From Carboxylicivirga marina (GTDB taxonomy: Bacteria; Bacteroidota; Bacteroidia; Bacteroidales; Marinilabiliaceae): DNA of 44,472 nucleotides. Numbering within the stretch: position 1 is the stretch's first letter; every line of letters begins with the position of its first letter. The translations under genes were made by a program, and so were the position numbers. Below are positions 28,232 through 36,890 of this stretch, one piece after another. A model generated the notes under the pieces. That model was not told the origin of the DNA. It was given only the letters and a program-made list of their open reading frames with translations, and ran no database searches. The stretch covers positions 1-44,472 of the forward strand of contig NZ_JAENRR010000040.1 in the NCBI RefSeq assembly GCF_016612505.1, in the 5' to 3' direction.

Positions 28232-29206
28232 CTATTCCATGTTTAAAAACTCTTTTACTTGTGCGTGGTTAGCTTTAATGTTTTTATCGTAAATGTTTTT
28301 AATTGTTAGCCATTGAGGATTTCTAAATTCTGTATTGGACTCCGATTTGACAAGAGCAATATTAATCTTATCCTTTGAAAAATAAGATAATTCGCACCAG
28401 ATAATATCGTGAATATTAGTATTTCCTACTTGTAGAAATTTTTTATTAATGCTCTCAGAAATATCTTCAATAACAGGTTGAATAAATAGGGAATGGTCAG
28501 GAGTATTGGAGAGAAATACAATAGGTATAGCAGAATTATCACCAATAATTGATATTGCAAAATTCGAGTAGTCATCTCCTCTGCGATAAGTTTCATAGAA
28601 GTTTATAGAATTTAGGCTAACGGATGATTTCTCATTAAAAATTTCATTTATCAGGTTTATTACATCTAATTTAGTCTTTATAATAGCATTTTCATATTCC
28701 ACGCGAATCTTTGCTAAGTTAATGATATTCTTATGTTTATTATATTGTAGTGGTGTAATTCCTGCCAGTTCTCTTTTGTATTGTTCTTTATAAAATAAAT
28801 CTAAGGGAATATTAAAGAAGCCACAAATAGATAATAATTCTTTTCTATCTATTGACTCAGTTTTTATTTTATCGAGAAATAGCTCCTTTGATATTCCAAT
28901 AAATAACTCTAAATCTTTGACTGAATAGTTGTGTGATAAAATTACTTCAGGTAAGTCATAGAGATAATTGAAATCTATTATGTCTGTGCTATTTTGTGAG
29001 TAATCATCTATTTGGAGCGCCTCGAAAATCTCCCAATTAATTAATTCACACATTTTCAGAAGTAGTCCTATTTTTATGCTGTTTGGAGCTTCTAGCATAT
29101 TATAAAGTCCACCTCGGCTAACACCAATTTCTCTTGCAATTTTTGAAGTTGATAGTCCTTTTTCTTTTGCCTTTAAAAGAAACTTTTCAGAAAAATTATC
29201 TAGCAT
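28232..29206 (-). CDS. HTH transcriptional regulator of the integrated element
   Basis: 324 residues. Residues ~1-65 are a Cro/C1-like helix-turn-helix (KEKGLSTSKIAREIGVSRGGLYNMLEAPNSIKIGLLLKM). A second similar helical segment lies near 95-145 (VKDLELFIGISKELFLDKI ... LLSICGFFNIPLDLFY). Then a coiled helix and a C-terminal ~130-residue domain of unknown fold follow, with no LexA-type Ser-Lys protease motif. It is divergent from the xis/primase operon across a 145-bp gap with an inverted repeat. That is the layout of an element's immunity or lysogeny-type repressor. Function is inferred from position and the HTH. Confidence 0.7.
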   Translation of the reverse strand: MLDNFSEKFLLKAKEKGLSTSKIAREIGVSRGGLYNMLEAPNSIKIGLLLKMCELINWEIFEALQIDDYSQNSTDIIDFNYLYDLPEVILSHNYSVKDLELFIGISKELFLDKIKTESIDRKELLSICGFFNIPLDLFYKEQYKRELAGITPLQYNKHKNIINLAKIRVEYENAIIKTKLDVINLINEIFNEKSSVSLNSINFYETYRRGDDYSNFAISIIGDNSAIPIVFLSNTPDHSLFIQPVIEDISESINKKFLQVGNTNIHDIIWCELSYFSKDKINIALVKSESNTEFRNPQWLTIKNIYDKNIKANHAQVKEFLNME

Positions 29207-29351
29207 TTTTATTAAATCTAAATATGAATAAGTGGTATTATGTGATTTATATTTACATTAAAGTGTTTATAGAAATATAAATTCACTAAAATTGTACAGT
29301 TAATGCAAATGGGGTTATTTCAAATTCATTAAACAGTTTAAATATACTAAA
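29207..29351. promoter_or_regulatory. Divergent control region with inverted repeat
   Basis: ATTTATATTT at 29245-29254 is mirrored by AAATATAAAT at 29273-29282, a 10-bp inverted repeat with an 18-nt spacer. It lies between the repressor and the HTH_17/primase operon and is a candidate operator for the repressor. No clean TAnnTTTG box is seen. Confidence 0.4.
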
Positions 29352-29615
29352 ATGGAAAAGCAATTTAAAATCGTGAATGTTGAGTTTCATGCTCTTGAAT
29401 CAATGTTTTTAAAAACTCTCGAGAAGTATGATAGAATTAAGGAAAAGAAAGTTAGACATATGAAGTTATATAACAAAAAGGATGCTGCCTTTGAACTTAA
29501 TATGTCATTCAATACACTTCAAAGGAAAATCAAAGCTGGATTGATTAACACAACATCTGATGGAACACAAATTCCCCAATCTTCAATAGATAACTACCTA
29601 AGACAAAATAAATAA
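29352..29615 (+). CDS. HTH_17 (excisionase-like) DNA-binding protein
   Basis: 87 residues. The C-terminal ~50 form a winged-helix HTH_17/MerR-like domain (KLYNKKDAAFELNMSFNTLQRKIKAGLINTT...IPQSSIDNYLRQNK), as in the small excisionase-like proteins of Bacteroides mobile elements. The N-terminal ~36 residues are helical; an internal Met at 29460 could be an alternative start giving just the HTH. It lies 6 nt before the primase-helicase gene and is the first gene of the operon facing away from the repressor. It may control excision, replication onset or both. Confidence 0.75.
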   Translation: MEKQFKIVNVEFHALESMFLKTLEKYDRIKEKKVRHMKLYNKKDAAFELNMSFNTLQRKIKAGLINTTSDGTQIPQSSIDNYLRQNK

Positions 29616-29621
29616 TATTCA

Positions 29622-32138
29622 ATGCGTGATTTAAAGTCCGAAATCTTATCTGCAACTGATGGTGGCCTTGATATATTCAAAAACCTTTGCCCCAATATAC
29701 CAGATAATCTTAATAAGAAGTTTAGAGTTCGACCTCCTGATGATGATAAAGATGAGAGTGCTTCTCTAAGGAATAAATTGGGCGTTTATTATCTTACTGA
29801 TTTTGGTGATGATGGTATCGAGAGGAATGCGATTGATTACTATATGAAACAACACAATGTTGATTTTCCAACGGCTATCAAGAGGCTTGCAGAAGATTTA
29901 TCCCTAATGAAATCATCAACTCGTAACTCAATACAAAAAGCTAATAAACTTCATGTTGGGGATAAAGATTTAGTTCTTAAGAAATTTTCCAATGATGAAC
30001 TAGAGTACTTTGGTGATAGAATTACTTCTCAATTATTAAAGCAATATGATATTCATTCGCTTGAAAGTTATGGGAAACTAAAATCAAAGAAGAGATATTT
30101 TTTATTCCTATATGGACCTTTTAGTAGTGGTGAAAGTAAATGGTGTAAGGTTAACAGACCTTTTGAAAAGAAAGACAGGTTCTTTCAAGTTGGTCCACGG
30201 TTGAGAGATTTCATCTTTGGATTCAAGCAACTTCCTTTTTATTGTGATACCATAATTATTACATCAGGTGAAAAAGATGTAGTCTCGCTAGCAGCGAAAG
30301 GTTACCATGCAGTTGCTTTTAACAGCGAAACAGTGAGAATCACAGATGAGCAAATAAGTTTATTAAAGTCGAAGTGTAAAACCCTTTATGTTTTGTATGA
30401 TATTGATGAAAGTGGAAAAAAGAATGCTAATAAAATTATTAACAAATACCCGTTTATTTTAAAGATTGTATTGCCAGAAGAGCTTAAGAATCATAAAGAC
30501 TTTCGAGGTAACTCCTCTAAAGATGTGTCTGAATATTTCAGGTATTATTCTCGCAAACAGTTTGATGAACTAATTGACTTAGCAAAATCATCAGCTAATA
30601 TTAAGGTGAATGTTGATAATTTGGTTTATGTGGACAAGAAAGAACGGCTAAACGTGAGTTTGTTGAGTTTGCTTGAGTCGTTAAATGCAATTTATGTATA
30701 TAAATACAGGATAGGAGACAAAGAGCAATTTGTTAGAGTAGAAGACGCTGTGATTTATAAGATATCACCGAATGAGTTGAAGGATTTGGTTGTTAATGAA
30801 ATGAAATTGCAAGGCAAGCGATCTGAATTAGAGAAGCTTATGCGAGGAACCAATTATTATTTTAATCCATATACTCTTTCCAATTTACCTCTAAAGCGTG
30901 AATTGCCAGAATTTAAGGGGGAGTTTAAAAAAGAGTACTTTTTCTTTCTTGGTAAAATTTGGAGCATCAATAAGGAGCAAGTGACGGAGCTTGACTATAA
31001 AGATTTTCATTCATATATCTGGGATTGCCAATTAATAGATTGGTATCCAGTTCTAGAACCGGATTATTTCAAAATATCAAAGAACTCCAAAGGTACCTAC
31101 CATCTTGATTATCAAAAAGGATATTGCGATTTTCTTGATTTTATTTATAACACCTCAAATGTTTATTGGGAGAAAGAAGAAACAGAGATCATTGAAGATG
31201 AGAAGAATGAAATTTCACTTCATTTTCTTAATAAAATTACGAGTTTAGGTTACTTACTTCATACCGCTAGAGAAGGTAGCCAAAGGAAAGGTGTTATAGC
31301 GACTGATTTTGTTGAAAGAAATAAGCATGAAGAGCAAGGAGGGACTGGAAAATCAGTTTATGGTGATGCTCTTATTCAAATGTTACCTACTTATTATCGC
31401 GGGGCAAGGCAAAAGAATCTGCTAGACGATAGACATTTGTTAGGTGGTGTTGAATATAGAACCAAGTTGGTTTTCTTTGACGATGCCGGAAAAAGTTTTG
31501 ACTTCGGATTACTCTATACCTGGATTACCGGGAGGATTGATATCAATAAAAAGTTTAAGGATGTAGTTGTTATGGATCAAGAGCATTCGGTGAAATTCTT
31601 TATAACAACTAATTTTTCCATGCTTAGTAAAGGTAAAGCCCATGACCGTCGTGCGCATTTTGTAATATTCTCAGATTATTACAACCTAAATCACCAGCCA
31701 ATAAATGATTTTGGTCAAGATTTCTTTTCTAAAACATGGTCTTATCAGCAAAGAAATCGATTCTATAACCTCATGGCGCAATGTGTGAAAGCCTACTTTC
31801 AATTTGGACTTGTAGAAGCACCAAAACAAAATCTAAAGAGAAATCAGATTAGAGCATCTATTAATGAAGCCTTTCTGGAATGGGCAGAGGAGAATGAGGA
31901 TTTGTTTGTAGGTCAAAATATTTATAGGCCTGACTTTGACAAGCCATTTATTGCTTCATTATCTGAATACGAAAGAAGAAATATGAGTACAAGAATTATC
32001 AAAGAATCTCTAAAACAATATTGCGAATTAAAAGGCCTTCTTTTTAATCCTAGTAAGAAAGGTAAAGATATCAAACGCAATAGCAAAGAGTACTACGAAA
32101 TACAATTAGCAGAGGGAGGGACTAATGGCAAGCGGTAA
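29622..32138 (+). CDS. Element primase-helicase (CHC2-like fold, TOPRIM, SF3-type helicase)
   Basis: 838 residues. Residues ~1-95 align in pattern with a CHC2 primase zinc finger (ASLRNKLGVYYLTDFGDDG...NAIDYYMKQHNVDFPTAIKRLAEDL) but lack its cysteines. Residues ~190-290 form a TOPRIM domain: IIITSGEKDVVSLAAKGYHAVAF, then LYVLYDIDESGKKNANKI. Residues ~550-720 are a helicase of the SF3/VapE-like kind: EQGGTGKSVYG (Walker A, ~571), KLVFFDDAGKSF (Walker B) and FFITTNFSM (sensor). It would make primers and unwind DNA after excision or transfer. It is the main replication protein of the element. The last bases overlap a 17-codon ORF discussed separately. Confidence 0.85.
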   Translation: MRDLKSEILSATDGGLDIFKNLCPNIPDNLNKKFRVRPPDDDKDESASLRNKLGVYYLTDFGDDGIERNAIDYYMKQHNVDFPTAIKRLAEDLSLMKSSTRNSIQKANKLHVGDKDLVLKKFSNDELEYFGDRITSQLLKQYDIHSLESYGKLKSKKRYFLFLYGPFSSGESKWCKVNRPFEKKDRFFQVGPRLRDFIFGFKQLPFYCDTIIITSGEKDVVSLAAKGYHAVAFNSETVRITDEQISLLKSKCKTLYVLYDIDESGKKNANKIINKYPFILKIVLPEELKNHKDFRGNSSKDVSEYFRYYSRKQFDELIDLAKSSANIKVNVDNLVYVDKKERLNVSLLSLLESLNAIYVYKYRIGDKEQFVRVEDAVIYKISPNELKDLVVNEMKLQGKRSELEKLMRGTNYYFNPYTLSNLPLKRELPEFKGEFKKEYFFFLGKIWSINKEQVTELDYKDFHSYIWDCQLIDWYPVLEPDYFKISKNSKGTYHLDYQKGYCDFLDFIYNTSNVYWEKEETEIIEDEKNEISLHFLNKITSLGYLLHTAREGSQRKGVIATDFVERNKHEEQGGTGKSVYGDALIQMLPTYYRGARQKNLLDDRHLLGGVEYRTKLVFFDDAGKSFDFGLLYTWITGRIDINKKFKDVVVMDQEHSVKFFITTNFSMLSKGKAHDRRAHFVIFSDYYNLNHQPINDFGQDFFSKTWSYQQRNRFYNLMAQCVKAYFQFGLVEAPKQNLKRNQIRASINEAFLEWAEENEDLFVGQNIYRPDFDKPFIASLSEYERRNMSTRIIKESLKQYCELKGLLFNPSKKGKDIKRNSKEYYEIQLAEGGTNGKR

Positions 32139-32178
32139 CAGTAAACCTGTTAATCTTAAGAAGGCTTTACGTTCGTAA

Positions 32179-32298
32179 AGTATTGTCATCTAGCTAAATA
32201 ATTGTTTCAATATATATTATCTGTTGCCAAGCGGGATATTATATTGAACATTAAGTCTCTAACAAATAGATGTTTAACTAATACTAAGCTATATTAAA
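32179..32298 (+). other. Candidate oriT / mobilization-operon leader
   Basis: TTCAATATA at 32206-32214 is mirrored by TATATTGAA at 32240-32248, enclosing GTTGCCAAGCGGGAT. It lies immediately upstream of the BfmA-like and relaxase genes, where oriT of Bacteroides mobilizable elements normally sits. The nick site is not identified; the call rests on position and the inverted repeat. Confidence 0.4.
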
Positions 32299-32934
32299 AT
32301 GAATACTACATTGACGACCACAAATATTGGTAAGGCGGAGCTAAAATCTTTACGAGCCTTGGCAAAACGCCATAACTTGAAACAAGTTGATTTTATAAAC
32401 CACTCCATTGCCTATTTTAAAAAGACTGGCATTAACCCGGCGGATAAGATATTTTCTCCGCGAGAAGAAATCAAAACTTTATCCAAGAGAGTTGATCAGG
32501 TCATTCTATTTATTCGTACCCATGAAGAAAAACACATGACACCGTTGCTCGATGAAATGACGATTGTAAATCGCCGGCTTCAAAGTAGATTGGAAGATCA
32601 GGTAACTATGCCATATTTTAGGAAGCTTATCGATATAATGTCTGTTCTTCTTGAAACTACTGAGATCACCCGAAAATCCAATGAAAGGCAGTTTAATAGC
32701 TTGAATGAAAAACTCAGTGTATTGCCTTCTCATATATACTCACTTGATGAGAAAGTAGACAAGTTACCTAGTGAGATTAATATGGGAAATCATATGTTGG
32801 TTCTGCTTAAACAATTGATAGAACATTTCTATTCATCACTAGAAAATCGGAATACTTTAGGGCAGTTCAAACAAGAGGAAGTTAATCAGTTTAATGCTAT
32901 TGTACACAAGTTTAATCAAATATTAGGAGGGTAG
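32299..32934 (+). CDS. BfmA/BtgA-family mobilization accessory protein
   Basis: 211 residues. The N-terminal ~45 residues (IGKAELKSLRALAKRHNLKQVDFINHSIAYFKKTGINP) fit the ribbon-helix-helix-like opening of BfmA/BtgA proteins. The rest is long alpha-helix with coiled-coil character (IKTLSKRVDQVILFIRTHEEKHMTPLLDEM ... LNEKLSVLPSHIYSLDEKVDKLP). These proteins bind oriT and help load the relaxase during conjugal mobilization in Bacteroides. The relaxase gene follows after 3 nt. The family call rests on remembered similarity plus gene order. Confidence 0.75.
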   Translation: MNTTLTTTNIGKAELKSLRALAKRHNLKQVDFINHSIAYFKKTGINPADKIFSPREEIKTLSKRVDQVILFIRTHEEKHMTPLLDEMTIVNRRLQSRLEDQVTMPYFRKLIDIMSVLLETTEITRKSNERQFNSLNEKLSVLPSHIYSLDEKVDKLPSEINMGNHMLVLLKQLIEHFYSSLENRNTLGQFKQEEVNQFNAIVHKFNQILGG

Positions 32935-32937
32935 CTT

Positions 32938-34353
32938 ATGCCGTACATTAAATTTGATACCCCAACAGATGCCAATAAAACCTCGCCTAATGGATTCTTA
33001 AATTATATGAAGAAACAGGACCTTGATAGCGGGATTGATAAAGAGTTCTGGTTTAATGAGCTTGAAGATTATATTCCAGACTATCGAATCATTGAGGATA
33101 TCGAAAGTCAAAAAGGACTTGGAAAGAATGATTTTCGATATTACACTGGTTCCATAAGTTTTTCTCAAGAGGAATTGTCATTTATTGATAATGACATCAT
33201 GAAATTAAAGGAGTTTGGCAAGCAATTCATTGAAAATGTATACCCTCAGAACTTTAATAAAAGATTATTAGCATCGGATATTAGATTCTATTTGAAACTA
33301 GAATCAGATCGTTTTTACAAAGGTTCAGATCGAGAAGTGGTTTCTGGGAAGGTAAAATCCGGTGATAAAAAACCAGGAAATAACCTTCATTTTCACTTTG
33401 TAACAGGAAGGAAATCTACTGATGACAAACACAAACTTTCGCCGCTGACAGCCCATATCAACACAACAAGCGGAGCGGTGATCGGTGGTTTTTCTCGTGA
33501 TAATTTAAAAGAGCAAACAGAGATCCTGTTTGACACCATGTTTCATTATAACCGGCCATTGGAACAGACGTATCGCCATATGAATAATATGAGTCCAGGA
33601 AAAGATATCACTAAACGTATGTACTCTATAAAACAAGACACCGACAAAGAGCAGTCGCAGCTAAAATATAATTACCTAAGCAGTGTTGAAAAACAAAAGA
33701 AACTGACTGCATTAATGAATTACATGCAACATGGTCAGAGAGATAGTAGCGAAGGAGCTGTATTAATCGATAATAATCAAATATTGAATGAGGCACAAAA
33801 ACGAAACTTTAACGGTGATGTATATAAAGCTTTGCTCAATATGAATTACAGGCTTAAAAATGACTTTCAGCCAAATCAGGATTTGACACCTTTTATTATT
33901 GAGTATGCTCGGTTTGTTAGTGCACCATACGGCAAACTACCAGACTCATTGAAAAAAGATCGTTTCATGAGATTTGGAAAAATAATCAATAATAAACTAC
34001 CAGATGACAAGAAGCTGGATTTAGAGAAGTTGTTTCGGGTTGAACAGCAAAATCAACTCAACGGTAAAATATATCGGGCATTAGGTGAATTTAATAAGTA
34101 TTTGGCGACAAAAGAAAGTAAAGGGGATGCTAATGAAACGGTTATTGCGCTTTCTAAAGAGAAGCAGGTGAAGAATATTAATACTCAAAAAGAAAACCAA
34201 GAAACTCAATCATCTCCAATAATCAAAACACTATCGTCTCTGTTGAATGAAACCATTATGGGTGATATTAATAATGGGAATTCAAGCTCAGCTTATAAAG
34301 AAGAGCTAAAGCCTAAGAAAAAGAAGAAAAAATATAAAGGACCTAAATTTTAA
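32938..34353 (+). CDS. Mobilization relaxase (MobB/BtgB-like, DUF5712-type)
   Basis: 471 residues. Near residue 150 NNLHFHFVTGRKS supplies the His-x-His of the metal site in rolling-circle relaxases. The N-terminal FRYYTGSISFSQEEL (~63-78) offers the likely catalytic tyrosines, followed by a helical region and a C-terminal Lys-rich tail (KPKKKKKKYKGPK). It would nick one strand at oriT and pilot it into the recipient using a helper element's secretion system; no type IV secretion or coupling-protein genes are in the window. It lies 3 nt after the BfmA-like gene and 4 nt before parA. Confidence 0.75.
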   Translation: MPYIKFDTPTDANKTSPNGFLNYMKKQDLDSGIDKEFWFNELEDYIPDYRIIEDIESQKGLGKNDFRYYTGSISFSQEELSFIDNDIMKLKEFGKQFIENVYPQNFNKRLLASDIRFYLKLESDRFYKGSDREVVSGKVKSGDKKPGNNLHFHFVTGRKSTDDKHKLSPLTAHINTTSGAVIGGFSRDNLKEQTEILFDTMFHYNRPLEQTYRHMNNMSPGKDITKRMYSIKQDTDKEQSQLKYNYLSSVEKQKKLTALMNYMQHGQRDSSEGAVLIDNNQILNEAQKRNFNGDVYKALLNMNYRLKNDFQPNQDLTPFIIEYARFVSAPYGKLPDSLKKDRFMRFGKIINNKLPDDKKLDLEKLFRVEQQNQLNGKIYRALGEFNKYLATKESKGDANETVIALSKEKQVKNINTQKENQETQSSPIIKTLSSLLNETIMGDINNGNSSSAYKEELKPKKKKKKYKGPKF

Positions 34354-34357
34354 TACT

Positions 34358-35113
34358 ATGGGAAAAGCGAAAATCATCAGTTTTATCAACCAAAAAGGTG
34401 GTGTTACTAAAACAACATCCTGTATTTCTGTTGCTTCGGCAATGGCCCGAAAGGGCCTTAAAGTACTAGTCTGTGATCTAGATCAACAATGCAATGCTTC
34501 AGCATCATTAGGTGTTTTAGAGGCTGAAATAAACGCTTATTCAGTTTTAAAGGGCCAATGTGACCTTGATATCATCAATGTTACAGATAACCTTTATCTA
34601 CTTCCTGCATCAAACGATTTGGCAGCATTCGATTTAGAAATGTCATCAGAACCAGGTACAGAGTTTTTGTTGAAAGAGGCTCTGCAACCACTCAAGCAAG
34701 TCGATGTCATCTTAATTGATTGCTCTCCATCTCTTGGTTTGTTGACTCTAAATGCTTTAACAGCATCTGATAGCTATATTTGTCCTGTTCTTCCTAATCA
34801 TTTAAGTGTTGCAGGAATGAGTAAGTTGGTGGAAATAGCAGATAAAGTGCAGAGACGATTGAATCCCAGGCTATCCCTTCTTGGGGTGTTATTGAGCCAA
34901 TTCAACTCACGCAAAATTTTACATCAGGATACAGCGAGTGTAATCAAAGCTCATTTTGGGGATAAGCTTTTTAGAACAGTTATTCGTGAAAACATAAGTT
35001 TAGCTGAGGCACCAAGCTCTGGTAAATCTATATTTGATTATGCACCACAATCAAATGGCGCGATTGATTATATGAATTTAACCAATGAAATCCTTGAAAA
35101 ACTATTACAATGA
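34358..35113 (+). CDS. parA: ParA-family partition ATPase
   Basis: 251 residues. The deviant Walker A FINQKGGVTKTTSCISVA (residues ~8-25) carries the signature lysine. Walker A' VLVCDLDQQCNASASLG and Walker B VDVILIDCSPSLGLLTLNAL follow. The C-terminus ends with the usual SIFDYAPQSNGAIDYMNL. It positions DNA cargo by forming dynamic gradients on the nucleoid. In this element it follows the relaxase and overlaps the next gene by 4 bases (ATGA), so it presumably partitions the excised circle together with that ribbon-helix-helix protein. Such modules are usual in Bacteroidetes mobilizable elements. Confidence 0.92.
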   Translation: MGKAKIISFINQKGGVTKTTSCISVASAMARKGLKVLVCDLDQQCNASASLGVLEAEINAYSVLKGQCDLDIINVTDNLYLLPASNDLAAFDLEMSSEPGTEFLLKEALQPLKQVDVILIDCSPSLGLLTLNALTASDSYICPVLPNHLSVAGMSKLVEIADKVQRRLNPRLSLLGVLLSQFNSRKILHQDTASVIKAHFGDKLFRTVIRENISLAEAPSSGKSIFDYAPQSNGAIDYMNLTNEILEKLLQ

Positions 35114-35394
35114 CAAAAAAGAGTTTTACTGGAGGCTTGGACTTATTGCTTCAAGGCTCAAAAAAAAATATCGAATCAGAAAAAAAAGCTGATAAAGATA
35201 AAAAACAAGCTAAAACAACAAAAGCCACCTATTACCTTGACTCTCAATTATTGGAAAAAACAAAGATTATAGCTTTTTTTGAACGCGAAAGCATTTCTGA
35301 TATCATAACCCAAGCGTTGAACGAATACGTTAGCACTTATTCCGATATGAAGCAAGCAGAAAAGCAATACGCTAAAAAGCATCAAAAACAGTAG
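35110..35394 (+). CDS. Small ribbon-helix-helix partner of ParA
   Basis: 94 residues overlapping parA by 4 nt. The first ~40 residues are a Lys-rich disordered tail beginning MTKKSFTGGLDLLLQG, a form seen in ParA-activating partners such as the N-termini of ParB/ParG-like proteins. Residues ~45-80 (KATYYLDSQLLEKTKIIAFFERESISDIITQALNEYV) fit a ribbon-helix-helix DNA-binding fold. It likely binds a centromere-like site and stimulates ParA. The terminator at 35419-35455 ends this operon. Confidence 0.75.
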   Translation: MTKKSFTGGLDLLLQGSKKNIESEKKADKDKKQAKTTKATYYLDSQLLEKTKIIAFFERESISDIITQALNEYVSTYSDMKQAEKQYAKKHQKQ

Positions 35395-35418
35395 TTAGGC
35401 AGCATATTCAGATTGACG

Positions 35419-35455
35419 ATAACCATACAGGGTAATCTTGTATGGTTATTTTTTA
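35419..35455 (+). terminator. Terminator of the mob-par operon
   Basis: ATAACCATACA (35419-35429) pairs with TGTATGGTTAT (35439-35449) and is followed by TTTTTTAT. It lies 24 nt after the ribbon-helix-helix gene. Confidence 0.88.
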
Positions 35456-35720
35456 TTCCCATTCTACCTATAAATAATATCTTATAATCATACAGTAAAC
35501 CTGTAAACCTTTTTATTATCTATCTGAATATATGTTCGTTATTGGTTTACAGCTATTGTTTTTTCTTTATGAGTCTTTTAATGATTTGTGTTTAATGGCA
35601 TTACCATCAATGATGGCACTGCTGGTAGTGATGGCATCACCATTAAGTATGGCAGATACCAACTAAATAGCTATATTTAACAGTCAAATTATTGAAACGA
35701 AATAAGATTCTAACCTTCAA
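35456..35720. other. Non-coding interval with a collagen-like coding scrap
   Basis: No intact gene is present. At 35585-35680 one plus-strand frame, opened by a TGA and closed by a TAA, reads FVFNGITINDGTAGSDGITIKYG..., a Gly-X-Y-like (collagen-type) pattern without a start codon. A related scrap lies at 36741-36875 on the other side of the next gene. Both carry TTAATGGC(A/T)TTACCATC. They look like degraded copies of one repeat-bearing coding sequence. Confidence 0.4.
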
Positions 35721-36641
35721 ATGAAAAAACACCTCTTACTAAGTTTACTTTGTATATTCATTATTAGTGCAGTTGCCCAAACATCAGATAACACTTATCA
35801 CTTCAAATTCAAGAAAGGTAAATACTACCTGGTACATCCTAATGGAAAAAAAGTAAAGTGCGATCCTTTCACTTTTGCTTCATCCTTTAGTGAAGGTTTG
35901 GCCGTAGTGGAGAAAGACCTTGAGTTTGGTTATATCGACTCTATCGGACAGATGGTGATTGACTACCAATATTACGATGCCGGACCATTCATTAATGGAA
36001 TTACCTACGCTGCTAAAGATGGAAAATATGGCTATATCAATAAGAGCGGGCAATTTATTGTAAAGCCTCAATTTGATTTGGCTTATTCTTTTGAAGAAGA
36101 GCATGGCATTGTCAAAGGTCTTAATCCAGATACCGTCATTTATGGCCCTTCTCCAATGATAAAAGGATTGGTAACAAAAGAAGGACAGCTAATTGGTGAT
36201 GCGCTTTATACCTCCATCCTGAAAGAGGATATGCACTTCAGAGCTTATAAAGGGGATTCACTGTTTCACATAGCTTTTGATGGAACGAAAAAGTTTATCA
36301 ATGCAAATATTGAAGTGCATAAGGATTCATTGTTTGAGGTTGTAGAAGAAATGCCTGAATATCCAGGTGGAGAAATGGGGCTTAGACGATTTATTGCCAC
36401 AAATGTACGATACCCAATAGGAGCGCAACAACATGGCGTTCAGGGAAGATGTTACATCACCTATGTCGTTGATGAAACTGGTGATATCATTGACATTAAA
36501 CCGGCTATGCCTGCACCACCAATACTAATGAACGAAAGCTTAAGGGTTATTGCAGTCATGCCTAAATGGAAGCCTGGTAAGATAGATGGAGAACCGGTTA
36601 AAGTTAGTTATACCGTACCGGTCAATTTTGTGCTTCAATAA
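35721..36641 (+). CDS. WG-repeat protein with C-terminal TonB domain
   Basis: 306 residues. A signal peptide (LLSLLCIFIISAVAQ) is followed by WG/KWG-type beta repeats (~30-130: KKGKYYLVHPNGKKV, EFGYIDSIGQMVIDYQY, KYGYINKSGQFIVKPQFD). The last ~95 residues are a TonB C-terminal domain (EEMPEYPGGEMGLRRFIATNVRYP ... GRCYITYVVDETGDI ... VSYTVPVNFVLQ), as in Bacteroidetes energy-transducer-like proteins. With a cleaved N-terminus rather than a membrane anchor, it would be periplasmic or exported and not a classical energy transducer. It is cargo of the element, bounded by related collagen-like scraps on both sides. Its role is unknown. Confidence 0.75.
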   Translation: MKKHLLLSLLCIFIISAVAQTSDNTYHFKFKKGKYYLVHPNGKKVKCDPFTFASSFSEGLAVVEKDLEFGYIDSIGQMVIDYQYYDAGPFINGITYAAKDGKYGYINKSGQFIVKPQFDLAYSFEEEHGIVKGLNPDTVIYGPSPMIKGLVTKEGQLIGDALYTSILKEDMHFRAYKGDSLFHIAFDGTKKFINANIEVHKDSLFEVVEEMPEYPGGEMGLRRFIATNVRYPIGAQQHGVQGRCYITYVVDETGDIIDIKPAMPAPPILMNESLRVIAVMPKWKPGKIDGEPVKVSYTVPVNFVLQ

Positions 36642-36740
36642 AAATATTTGAAGATAAAAATTAGATGATTCCATCTTGCCGAAGTTGATATGTGGGGAAG
36701 TGGGGTAAAGGGTTTATAAGAAGCCTTTATTTGACTATGA

Positions 36741-36875
36741 GATGGTATTAATGGCTTTACCATCCCTAATGGTTTAGATGGCAGAGATGGCTCTAATGGT
36801 AGTGATGGTATAGATGGCATTGTCAGCATTAATATCAACGTTGAAACCTCAAATGAATCGATTTTGCTAGTATAA
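36741..36875 (+). pseudogene. Collagen-like coding remnant
   Basis: The frame opened by the TGA at 36738 reads DGINGFTIPNGLDGRDG then SNGSDGIDGIVS, a regular Gly every three residues for about nine triplets. A short tail follows and then TAA at 36873-36875. No in-frame start codon exists, so it is a remnant or the end of a broken gene. Compare the scrap at 35585-35680, in the same orientation and with the same leading motif. Confidence 0.4.
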
Positions 36876-36890
36876 AAAAACTTGCTCTAA

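Noticed and set aside
32125-32178. A 17-codon ORF (MASGNSKPVNLKKALRS) overlapping the end of the primase gene
   Set aside because: It has a start and stop but is too short to judge and has no recognisable family. It could be the relic of a gene start and is not listed as a CDS.
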